This document shows positions 1 to 6,186 of a DNA stretch of 10,400 bases, piece after piece (position 1 is the first letter of the stretch; each line of letters begins with the position of its first letter). The stretch comes from Epulopiscium sp. Nele67-Bin004 (lineage in GTDB: Bacteria > Bacillota_A > Clostridia > Lachnospirales > Cellulosilyticaceae), in contig LNZQ01000119.1 in NCBI GenBank assembly GCA_002007315.1, positions 1 to 10,400 on the forward strand, written 5' to 3'. The position numbers and the translations under genes were made by a program. Below the pieces are notes generated by a model. That model was given only the letters and a program-made list of their open reading frames with translations, had not been told where the DNA came from and searched no databases.

Positions 1-1202
1 AAGCATTAAAATCAATAAAATTAACTAATAATCCCCAACAACCCACAGTACAGAGCCACTGAAGAAGAGGTCAAAGCCTGAGTAACACACTTTATTTTTT
101 CCTCAGACCCAGAAATCAGAGATCTGAGAAGGTTTTCTGTCAGTAATCATTATTTATCAGTGTGGCAATTTTTAAAAGAAAGACAAAAAACTTTTGAGGA
201 CGAATCCAGGGGGGAAAAACAACCCGAGAGCAGTTTAAACGTCTGTGTCCAATCTGCTTTCTGACATCTGGGACTTCTCAGTGTGGCACACCTCTTTGAT
301 CTGTTGGAGGTTTCACACGTTGACATAAATTATTCTAATAAGCAAAGTATTTGTGAGAGAGCTGTTGCTTTCTCAAATTCCTTCGTTTTTCCACGTTGAA
401 AATTGTATTTCAGTTCAAGATGGGGCTACAACTGCCTCTGTTCCCTCAACAATGTTAAGCACAACGTGCCATGCTTGTTATGAGTTTCATGTCATCCTAC
501 TCTAACAAATGTGGGTATCATTTCAAACACACAGTGAGTCTGAGCGAGACAGTATGTAAATTATATCAAATGAAGGTTTCATCTTTTAGAGTAATGTGTT
601 CACATCATGTTTCCATTACTGTCACACTCACAGTCAACAGGAAGTTCACTAATGATACAGAGACGTGTGAAAAGAAACCCAAAAGAGTGTAACACTTCTT
701 CATATTTATCATTAATAACTGGTATATTTGTAGTTAAATAAACTTCAGTCAATTGTGAAGGTACATTATGTGCTGGTTTATATTTTTTGCCATGAATGAG
801 GAGGTTGTTACATTTTCTTGACACCAACTGTATTTGGCTGCTGGTTGTTAGAATTCTGTGTTAAACATTGAAGTCAACATTATTGACAATCTCTATTAAC
901 GCCCAACTTTTTTAAAAATTTATTATCCATTCACAAAGTATTCTAAACACCACCTGCAGCTTTTTAATGACTGTTCACAACAATATTTATCAAACAAAGT
1001 ATTACAAAAATCAGTGTTTATCAGTGGCTCACAAATCGATTATGAAACGTGACAAAGTATTAATCTCTCTAAAGAGTGTTTAAGGATGCTTCAGTAAGTA
1101 ATTATTAAGGTTTAATACGGTATAATAATTCAGTTGAACCCTCATGTTTGCTGAAGTGCTGATTTTACATACAAGCTAATGATTAACAATGAACAAAGTG
1201 TT
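1..1202. other. Vertebrate-like non-coding DNA, probably foreign to the bacterial contig
   Basis: This stretch holds no open frame with a ribosome binding site or recognisable protein. I count 13 CpG dinucleotides in 1,200 bases, far fewer than base composition predicts, while TG and CA are common; that is the signature of methylated vertebrate DNA. A polypyrimidine tract ending in CAG at about 91-106 looks like a 3' splice site. The motif ACAAAGTATT recurs at 933-942, 994-1003 and 1052-1061, with a variant ACAAAGTGTT at 1193-1202, reminiscent of the tail repeats of teleost transposons. TCAGTGTGGCA occurs twice (157-167, 278-288). The bacterial reading frame is recognisable only after about 1205-1225, so the join lies there. 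Host contamination joined by assembly is the likely explanation; species is not determinable by eye. Confidence 0.7.
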
Positions 1203-1203
1203 C

Positions 1204-1311
1204 AAATGTATTGTGGCTGTTAGTCAGCAGATTAGAGATATTGATGCTGAAATTGCTGAGATTGATGCGGAGCTTGATGGGTATTATAAGGCGTTAGGGG
1301 TGTGTCTATGA
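1204..1311 (+). CDS. hsdM: Type I restriction-modification methylase, C-terminal remnant (5' truncated)
   Basis: The frame ending in TGA at 1309-1311 encodes an acidic helical tail, VSQQIRDIDAEIAEIDAEL followed by DGYYKALGVCL, which resembles the C-terminal coiled tail of HsdM adenine methylases. HsdM methylates adenine in the target chosen by HsdS and forms the M2S core of the type I enzyme. Its stop overlaps the hsdS start as ATGA, the usual arrangement for coupled hsdM-hsdS translation, and this context is the strongest support for the call. The frame stays open back to 1183 with an ATG at 1189, but that ATG has no ribosome binding site and lies in the vertebrate-like sequence, so it is not a real start. 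All catalytic motifs of the methylase are missing from the window because of the junction. Confidence 0.6.
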   Translation, partial: KCIVAVSQQIRDIDAEIAEIDAELDGYYKALGVCL

Positions 1312-2537
1312 GGAATGTGCCTAAGCTGAGATTTGAAGGGTTTAATGATGAGTGGGAGGAAAGACAACTTGGCGAAATGGGAGATTTTCATAAAGGAAAT
1401 ACATTGTGTAAAGCTGATTTAACACCCTATGGTAAACCCTGTATATTATACGGAGAATTGTACACTAAATATAACGAAGTTATAACCCAAATTTATAGCA
1501 ATACATTAAATAATTCAGATAAGCTATTTTCTGGACAAGCAGAAGATATTTTAATTCCCAGTTCGGGTGAAACGATATTAGAAATATCTATCGCTAGTTG
1601 CTTAAAAATTAATAACGTTTTGTTAGGTGGTGATATTAATGTGTTTAGACCTAATAATGTTAATGGTACATTTTTAGCATATCAACTAAATAACACTAAA
1701 AAAACTGCTATAGCTAAACTGGCACAAGGTACTATGGTAGTTCATCTGTACAATAGTCAGTTAAAAAAATTATTAATTAAGACAGGAAGTTCTGGGGAAC
1801 AAGAAAAAATCGCTCAATTCTTTACCTTGCTAGATAAAAGAATATCTCTACAGCAGGAGAAAGTTTCTCTACTGAGAGAAAAAAAGCGAGGTTTGATGCA
1901 ACAGATATTTTCAAGGAAGTTGCGATTTAAAGATGAGAATGGTGAGGCTTATCCAGAGTGGGAAGAAAAGAAATTAGGGGAAATAACCATTAAAATAGGA
2001 AGCGGAAAAACTCCGAAAGGGGGTAGGGAAGTATATACAACTGATGGAATAATATTTTTGAGAAGTCAAAATATTTATAATAATCGACTTGAACTAAACG
2101 AAGTAGCATATATAGACCAAGCGATAAATTTAACTATGAAATCTACAGAAATACAACCAAATGATATCTTATTAAATATTACAGGAGCATCTATTGGTAG
2201 ATGTTGTTCTATACCATTAGATTTTCCCAAGGCAAATGTTAATCAACATGTATGTATAATACGACTTAAAGAAAATTATCAACCTATATTTATTGTACAA
2301 CAAATTATTTCTCCTAACGTACAACTACAAATAAGTAAATATCAAGCAGGGGGCAATAGAGAAGGACTAAATTTTGAACAGATTAAAGAATTAAGAGTAT
2401 TTATACCAAGCAAACAAGAACAACAAAAAATCGCCGACCTACTATCAATCTTAGATAGGAAAATCGAAAAAGAGGACGAGAAGTTGAAATCGCTTAGAGA
2501 ACAAAAAAAGGCGTTTGTGCAACAGATGTTTGTATAA
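1308..2537 (+). CDS. hsdS: Type I restriction-modification system specificity subunit S
   Basis: This 409-residue protein sets the DNA target of a type I restriction-modification enzyme. It has the classical duplicated layout. TRD1 spans about residues 9-160, opening with FEGFNDEWEERQLGE. A central conserved helical region follows at about 164-201 (EQEKIAQFFTLLDKRIS, then QQIF). TRD2 spans about 210-368, opening with PEWEEKKLGE and IGSGKTPKGG. The distal conserved helices at about 371-408 (EQQKIADLLSILDRKIE, ending VQQMF) repeat the central ones. Length fits the family. ATG 1308 is chosen over GTG 1302 because it overlaps the hsdM stop (ATGA). TRD2 has a common 'GSGKTP..GG' type opening, while TRD1 is more divergent, so the bipartite target cannot be named. 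No hsdR is visible; it may lie upstream of the junction. A strong terminator follows five bases after the stop. Confidence 0.93.
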   Translation: MRNVPKLRFEGFNDEWEERQLGEMGDFHKGNTLCKADLTPYGKPCILYGELYTKYNEVITQIYSNTLNNSDKLFSGQAEDILIPSSGETILEISIASCLKINNVLLGGDINVFRPNNVNGTFLAYQLNNTKKTAIAKLAQGTMVVHLYNSQLKKLLIKTGSSGEQEKIAQFFTLLDKRISLQQEKVSLLREKKRGLMQQIFSRKLRFKDENGEAYPEWEEKKLGEITIKIGSGKTPKGGREVYTTDGIIFLRSQNIYNNRLELNEVAYIDQAINLTMKSTEIQPNDILLNITGASIGRCCSIPLDFPKANVNQHVCIIRLKENYQPIFIVQQIISPNVQLQISKYQAGGNREGLNFEQIKELRVFIPSKQEQQKIADLLSILDRKIEKEDEKLKSLREQKKAFVQQMFV

Positions 2538-2541
2538 CGAT

Positions 2542-2578
2542 AAAAAACCAGACTACAACCTACGAGTCTGGTTTTTTT
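2542..2578 (+). terminator. Intrinsic terminator after hsdS
   Basis: Arms of 13 bases (2542-2554 and 2565-2577, core CCAGACT / AGTCTGG extended by A6/T6) enclose a 10-base loop and run into seven T residues. It sits five bases after the hsdS stop. Because A and T runs flank both sides it could act on both strands. A near copy lies at 3612-3644. Confidence 0.92.
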
Positions 2579-2656
2579 CTATTCCTTTCATATTAACTAT
2601 ACCTTATATATTTTAAACTACTTTATCCTAATTAAATACTACTGTAATAAAATAAT

Positions 2657-2685
2657 TTGTATCTACAATATTTGTATGTTATAAT
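2657..2685 (+). promoter_or_regulatory. Extended -10 promoter of the TIR-like gene
   Basis: TTGTAT at 2657-2662 and a perfect TATAAT at 2680-2685 are separated by 17 bases, and TG at 2677-2678 gives an extended -10 (TGTTATAAT). The leader would be about 35 bases. Since a terminator closes hsdS upstream, the TIR gene appears to be transcribed on its own. Confidence 0.75.
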
Positions 2686-2712
2686 TAACCAGTAAATTTA
2701 ATTTATAAATAA

Positions 2713-2718
2713 AAGGAG
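2713..2718 (+). promoter_or_regulatory. Ribosome binding site of the TIR-like gene
   Basis: AAGGAG lies eight bases before ATG 2727, which fixes the start of the TIR-like protein. Confidence 0.85.
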
Positions 2719-2726
2719 AATGAACT

Positions 2727-3437
2727 ATGAGTAACAATAAACAAATTATTTTACAGGGATACAAAGAACTACAAAAACTTAGAGAAAGTAATTTACCAAG
2801 TTTTTACTTATCTCATGAAGATGCAGGAAGATTAAAAACAACATTGGAATATTTAGAAAAAAATAGCTATATTAGATTAATTGCTAAATCACAAGTTGTT
2901 ATATATCAATTCTTACCAGAATTTGACTATTTTGAGAGGCAATTTAAGGAGCAATTTAAAATGGAAATAGAACAAGAAACTACAAATAATAGCACACTAA
3001 GTAATAAAATATTTATTGTACATGGGCATAACGAAGTAATTCTATATCAAGTTGCAAGATTTCTAGAACAATTAGAGCTTAAACCAATAATTTTGCATGA
3101 ACAAGCTAGTGTAGGAGGTACTATTATAGAGAAAATCGAGAAATATACAGATGTAGCTTTTGGTATTGTACTATATACTGCTTGTGATGTTGGGAAAGCT
3201 AAAGATGAAAAAGAAGAAAAACCAAGAGCACGCCAAAATGTATTATTAGAACATGGATACTTAATGTCTAAATTGCATCGCTCAAATGTATGTGCGTTAG
3301 TAGAAAAAGATGTTGAACTTCCTAGCGACGCATCAGGTATTGTTTATGTAGAATTAAATAATAATGACTGGAGAATGAACTTAGCTAAAGAAATGAAAGC
3401 AGCAGGTCTTTCTATAGATTTCAACAAACTTTTTTAA
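2727..3437 (+). CDS. TIR-like domain protein (CAP12/PF10137 type), candidate NAD-degrading defence effector
   Basis: A 236-residue protein with two parts. Residues about 94-236 match the 'predicted nucleotide-binding protein containing TIR-like domain' family. KIFIVHGHNE (94-103) forms the first strand and loop, SVGGTIIEKIE (128-138) and VAFGIVLYT follow, then a charged loop (155-166), then RQNVLLEHGYLMSKL (169-183). The Glu in NVLLEHG (residue 175) is the likely catalytic acid. This family supplies TIR effectors to some CBASS and Pycsar systems, where NAD+ cleavage stops growth of infected cells; that role is inferred here. Residues 1-80 are not a TIR domain: a helix, SFYLSHEDAGRLKTTLEYLE, then a short beta-hairpin-like segment and FLPEFDYFERQF could be a winged helix. 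No cyclase gene is beside it. It has its own promoter and lies next to a type I restriction locus. The gene is very AT-rich (13 G+C in bases 2821-2880). Confidence 0.85.
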   Translation: MSNNKQIILQGYKELQKLRESNLPSFYLSHEDAGRLKTTLEYLEKNSYIRLIAKSQVVIYQFLPEFDYFERQFKEQFKMEIEQETTNNSTLSNKIFIVHGHNEVILYQVARFLEQLELKPIILHEQASVGGTIIEKIEKYTDVAFGIVLYTACDVGKAKDEKEEKPRARQNVLLEHGYLMSKLHRSNVCALVEKDVELPSDASGIVYVELNNNDWRMNLAKEMKAAGLSIDFNKLF

Positions 3438-3480
3438 AATTGATTGCAACTACTATATTATCAATACAAGATTTTTAGGG

Positions 3481-3520
3481 ATAAGTTAAAAGTCCCCACA
3501 AGTTGGGGAGCATAACTTAT
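3481..3520. repeat. Nested palindrome downstream of the TIR-like gene
   Basis: Outer arms ATAAGTT (3481-3487) and AACTTAT (3514-3520) enclose inner arms TCCCC (3493-3497) and GGGGA (3505-3509) around a 7-base loop. No T-run follows, so it is not a typical terminator, though it could protect the TIR mRNA 3' end, which finishes 44 bases upstream. The shape (short GC stem next to an AACTTA segment) also recalls ends of IS200/IS605-type elements; that is resemblance only. Confidence 0.6.
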
Positions 3521-3549
3521 CTAAAGCTGAATTGAACACACAAGTTGCA

Positions 3550-3601
3550 TTGACATCAGACTTATACTATATATTATTCCAGTTGACTATCAAATGTCAA
3601 C
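3550..3601 (+). promoter_or_regulatory. Orphan promoter-like site followed by an inverted repeat
   Basis: TTGACA (3550-3555) and TATTAT (3572-3577) with a 16-base spacer look like a sigma-70 promoter on the + strand. Five bases further, GTTGAC (3582-3587) and GTCAAC (3596-3601) form a perfect 6-base inverted repeat with an 8-base spacer. No + strand gene follows, because the next coding remnant is on the opposite strand. It may be a relic of lost DNA or chance in AT-rich sequence. The rest of 3438-3653 holds the palindrome and terminator listed separately and nothing else I recognise. Confidence 0.3.
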
Positions 3602-3611
3602 CCCTTTACAC

Positions 3612-3644
3612 AAAAAAGCCAGACTACACCTCGCAGTCTGGTTT
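3612..3644 (-). terminator. Intrinsic terminator of the aldo/keto reductase remnant, copy of the hsdS terminator
   Basis: Read on the - strand, CCAGACT and AGTCTGG pair around a 9-base loop and are followed by C and six T residues (3612-3617). The stem begins 12 bases after the reductase stop codon. Stem, flanking A-run and most of the loop are shared with the terminator at 2542-2578. Confidence 0.8.
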
Positions 3645-3653
3645 CCCTCTACT

Positions 3654-4491
3654 CTACAACAAAACATTCCCCGCCCAACGATACAACGCATACCATTCTT
3701 CTCTAGTTAGCATATCGCTAGTCGCCTCACACATTTTCCCCAACCTTTTCGGGTCAGTCGTTCCAACAACAGCTTGCATATTGGCAGGGTGTCTTAAAAT
3801 CCAAGCAACAACTATCGCTTGTGGGCTAACCGTTACATAAAATGTAAAAAATGACAAATTGCCTTTTTACACCTCACCCCTAACGGCTAGGGTATACTGT
3901 TAAACAATCAACCTATTTCACTAAAAATCTAGTCTTTATCAATAGATATTCTTTTGCTTAACAGGCATTTCTAATAAAATCCATAAAGTACAATTATAGT
4001 AATCTCTTGGGTACTATCAATTTCTTTACAGATTAATAATATTACAAGTATTCCCTTATTACATTTATTTATACAACAAAAACATAAATTTTTTTGGTAC
4101 TTTTGTTTTTTTGCCTAGCAGTAAAACACCCCTTTTTGTTTCGCAAGTATAGCAATTTCCGAATTCAGCTCCGTATATTGTGGGTGTCCCAAAAACGCAC
4201 CTTTAACAGCCGTGCTTTGAAACGGTGACCACGCTTGAATCGTCACTTTATTTAGGCGACAATAATCAAGCACACCCCCATCACGCCCATCTCTTTTATA
4301 GCCGCCCCAAAAACTCGCTCCGACTCACCATTACCGTAAATATCGGCGTGATCAAAAAAGTTTATGCCACCTTTTAATGCCGTTTCCACAAGTTTTATAA
4401 CTTCTGGAACTTTGTACGCTGATATTCTCATACAACCAAGTGCAACTTGTGAACCCATAAGCCCTACATTACCAATATCAATTTTTCGCAT
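3654..4491 (-). pseudogene. Aldo/keto reductase pseudogene (YdhF/YcsN type), deleted and interrupted
   Basis: Three pieces of one NADPH-dependent aldo/keto reductase remain. The N-terminal piece (4491 to about 4288; ATG with AGGGGA upstream) reads MRKIDIGNVGLMGSQVALGC and retains FFDHADIYG with catalytic Asp47 and Tyr52. A middle piece in another frame (about 4282-4127) reads GGVLDYCRLNKVTIQAWSPF on to LAKQKGV. The C-terminal piece (3830-3654) reads VSPQAIVVAWILRHP through AGNVLL. Together they give roughly 177 residues against about 300 in the family. About 120-130 residues are lost between the first two pieces, including the catalytic Lys and His, with a frameshift at the join. Insertion of about 296 bp splits the second from the third. 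The gene cannot make an active enzyme. It lies 40 bases downstream of the ABC-F gene on the same strand and may once have shared its transcript. The preserved terminator suggests the decay is fairly recent. Confidence 0.9.
3831..4126. mobile_element. Insertion of about 296 bp within the reductase pseudogene, possible IS200/IS605-like or MITE remnant
   Basis: The reductase frame runs to KQKGV at 4127 and resumes with VSPQAIV at 3830, so the intervening DNA is extra. It is very AT-rich and has no long open frame. Near one end, on the - strand, CCCTA-GCCGT-TAGGG (3892-3878) forms a hairpin followed by GTGAGGTGT, resembling the right-end hairpin of TnpB-type IS200/IS605 elements. I see no convincing terminal inverted repeat and no clear target duplication beyond a shared GGT. 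No transposase is encoded. The insertion itself is well supported by the interrupted homology; its class is a guess. Confidence 0.5.
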
Positions 4492-4531
4492 AACTAACAC
4501 TTCCCCTAATTTATTTAACTACCTAAATAAA

Positions 4532-6121
4532 TTATATTAGCTTTTGTTCTAAATATTCATCGTAAGTTGTCATTTTGTCGACAATTCCATCTGCTTTAAC
4601 TTCAATTATTCTATTTGCGATAGTTTGAATAAACTGGTGGTCATGTGATGCAAATATAACGTTTCCTTTAAAGCTGATAAGCCCGTTGTTTAATGCCGTA
4701 ATAGACTCTAAGTCTAAGTGGTTTGTTGGTTGGTCTAAAAGCAACACATTTGACCCTTTAAGCATCATTCTTGACAACATACATCTAACTTTTTCGCCCC
4801 CAGAAAGCACATTCGCAGGTTTTTTAGCGTCTTCACCAGAAAACAACATACGACCCAAAAATCCACGCAAATAACTTTCAGTTTGGTCACTTGAAAACTG
4901 TCTAAGCCAGTTGATTAAGTCTAAATTTACACCTTCAAAAAACTCTGTGTTGTCTTTTGGGAAATACGACTCACTAGCAGTAACACCCCATTTAATAGTT
5001 CCGCTATCTGGTTCAGACTCTCCAGCCAATATTTTAAACAGCTCAGAAACTGCAATTTCATCTTCACCGATAATAGCAATTTTATCGTCTTTATTAAGTC
5101 TAAAACTTATATTATCAAGCACTTTCACACCGTCAATTGTTTTTGTAAGGTCTTCAACTTGAAGAATTTCGTTCCCAACTTCACGGTCTTGCACAAACTG
5201 CACAAACGGATAACGTCTAGTTGACGCTGGCATTTCGTCAAGCTCAATTTTATCAAGCATTTTTTTACGTGACGTCGCTTGTTTTGACTTAGATTTATTC
5301 GCCGAGAAACGTTTGATGAAGTTTTGTAACTCTTTAATTTTATCTTCGTTTTTCTTATTTTGAGCTTTCATCAAGCTTTGGATAAGCTGACTTGAGTCAT
5401 ACCAGAAATCATAGTTACCAACGTACATTTTGATTTTTCCAAAGTCAATATCAACGATATGCGTACAAATCGTGTTCAAAAAGTGACGGTCATGCGAAAC
5501 AACGATTACCGTACCGATAAAATCAAGCAAAAAGTCTTCAAGCCAATTCACCGATTGAATATCAAGGTGGTTTGTAGGCTCATCAAGCAACAAAATGTCG
5601 GGACGACCAAACAACGCTTGAGCAAGTAAAACTTTAACTTTGTCACCACCGTTTAAGTCTTTAACTAGCGAATAGTGAAGCTCCGTTCCAATTCCAAGCC
5701 CTTGCAACATAGTCGCCGCTTCCATTTCGGCTTCCCAGCCACCCATTTCCGCAAACTCGCCCTCAAGTTCAGACGCACGGTTTCCGTCTTCCTCGCTAAA
5801 ATCTTCTTTTGCATACAACGCATCTTTTTCAAGCATAATTTCATATAAACGAGCATTTCCACGAATAACAGTTTGCAAAACTTCGCAATCATCATATTGG
5901 AAGTGGTCTTGTTTTAAAACAGACATACGCTCTTTTGACGGAATAACAATTTCGCCCGTTGTAGGTTCAATCTCCCCAGAAAGAATTTTCAAAAACGTAG
6001 ACTTACCTGCACCGTTTGCACCTATAAGCCCGTAGCAGTTCCCTGGTGTAAACTTCAAATTAACATCTTTAAATAGCTTGCTTGCACCAAACTGTAAACT
6101 AACATTATTAACTGTAATCAT
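4532..6121 (-). CDS. ABC-F family ATPase, YkpA/YbiT-like, with degenerate second ATP site
   Basis: A soluble 529-residue protein with two ABC domains and no membrane segment, of the ABC-F group whose members act on ribosomes. NBD1 has Walker A GANGAGKST (34-42), a signature reading LNGGD (156-160) in place of LSGGE, Walker B ILLLDEPTNHLD (176-187) with catalytic Glu181, and switch His210. A basic, helical linker at about 245-300 (KKNEDKIKELQNFIKRFSANKSKSK) matches the P-site tether. NBD2 starts near 320; its Walker A position reads GEDEIAVSE (352-360) without the Lys-Ser/Thr, its signature LSGGE (439-443) is intact, its Walker B is VLLLDQPTNHLD with Gln464 instead of Glu, and His493 is present. 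Length and motifs fit YkpA (about 540 residues) better than resistance-type ABC-F proteins. AAAGGA (6132-6137) precedes the start by ten bases. Its own promoter lies inside the upstream lipase gene. Confidence 0.93.
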   Translation of the reverse strand: MITVNNVSLQFGASKLFKDVNLKFTPGNCYGLIGANGAGKSTFLKILSGEIEPTTGEIVIPSKERMSVLKQDHFQYDDCEVLQTVIRGNARLYEIMLEKDALYAKEDFSEEDGNRASELEGEFAEMGGWEAEMEAATMLQGLGIGTELHYSLVKDLNGGDKVKVLLAQALFGRPDILLLDEPTNHLDIQSVNWLEDFLLDFIGTVIVVSHDRHFLNTICTHIVDIDFGKIKMYVGNYDFWYDSSQLIQSLMKAQNKKNEDKIKELQNFIKRFSANKSKSKQATSRKKMLDKIELDEMPASTRRYPFVQFVQDREVGNEILQVEDLTKTIDGVKVLDNISFRLNKDDKIAIIGEDEIAVSELFKILAGESEPDSGTIKWGVTASESYFPKDNTEFFEGVNLDLINWLRQFSSDQTESYLRGFLGRMLFSGEDAKKPANVLSGGEKVRCMLSRMMLKGSNVLLLDQPTNHLDLESITALNNGLISFKGNVIFASHDHQFIQTIANRIIEVKADGIVDKMTTYDEYLEQKLI

Positions 6122-6157
6122 AACACTATCATCCTTTAATTAATTTTTTCTTACCTT

Positions 6158-6186
6158 ATTATAATATCATTACCCAAAATTGTCCA
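6158..6186 (-). promoter_or_regulatory. Promoter of the ABC-F gene, overlapping the lipase 3' end
   Basis: On the - strand TGGACA (6186-6181) and a perfect TATAAT (6163-6158) are 17 bases apart. The -35 box lies in the last codons of the lipase gene and the -10 just past its stop. It gives a leader of about 30 bases before ATG 6121. Confidence 0.7.

Noticed and set aside
471..827. Overlapping open frames of 73 and 75 residues on both strands
   Set aside because: They lie in CpG-poor vertebrate-like DNA, have no ribosome binding site, and their translations show no domain or compositional sign of a real protein.
1302..1307. GTG at 1302 as the hsdS start
   Set aside because: ATG 1308 gives the standard ATGA overlap with the hsdM stop, the usual hsdM-hsdS arrangement.
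1189..1311. Complete 40-residue gene starting at ATG 1189
   Set aside because: No ribosome site precedes it and the start lies in the foreign segment; the sequence is better read as the cut-off tail of hsdM.
3532..3840. + strand open frame of 102 residues
   Set aside because: It is antisense to the clear reductase C-terminal piece, runs through a terminator hairpin and has no recognisable domain.
4686..5162. + strand open frames inside the ABC-F gene
   Set aside because: They are shadows of a well-supported - strand gene.
4532..6121. ABC-F gene as an antibiotic-resistance determinant
   Set aside because: Motifs and length fit the housekeeping YkpA/YbiT-like group; nothing in the linker or context indicates a resistance type, and no leader-peptide attenuator is visible upstream.
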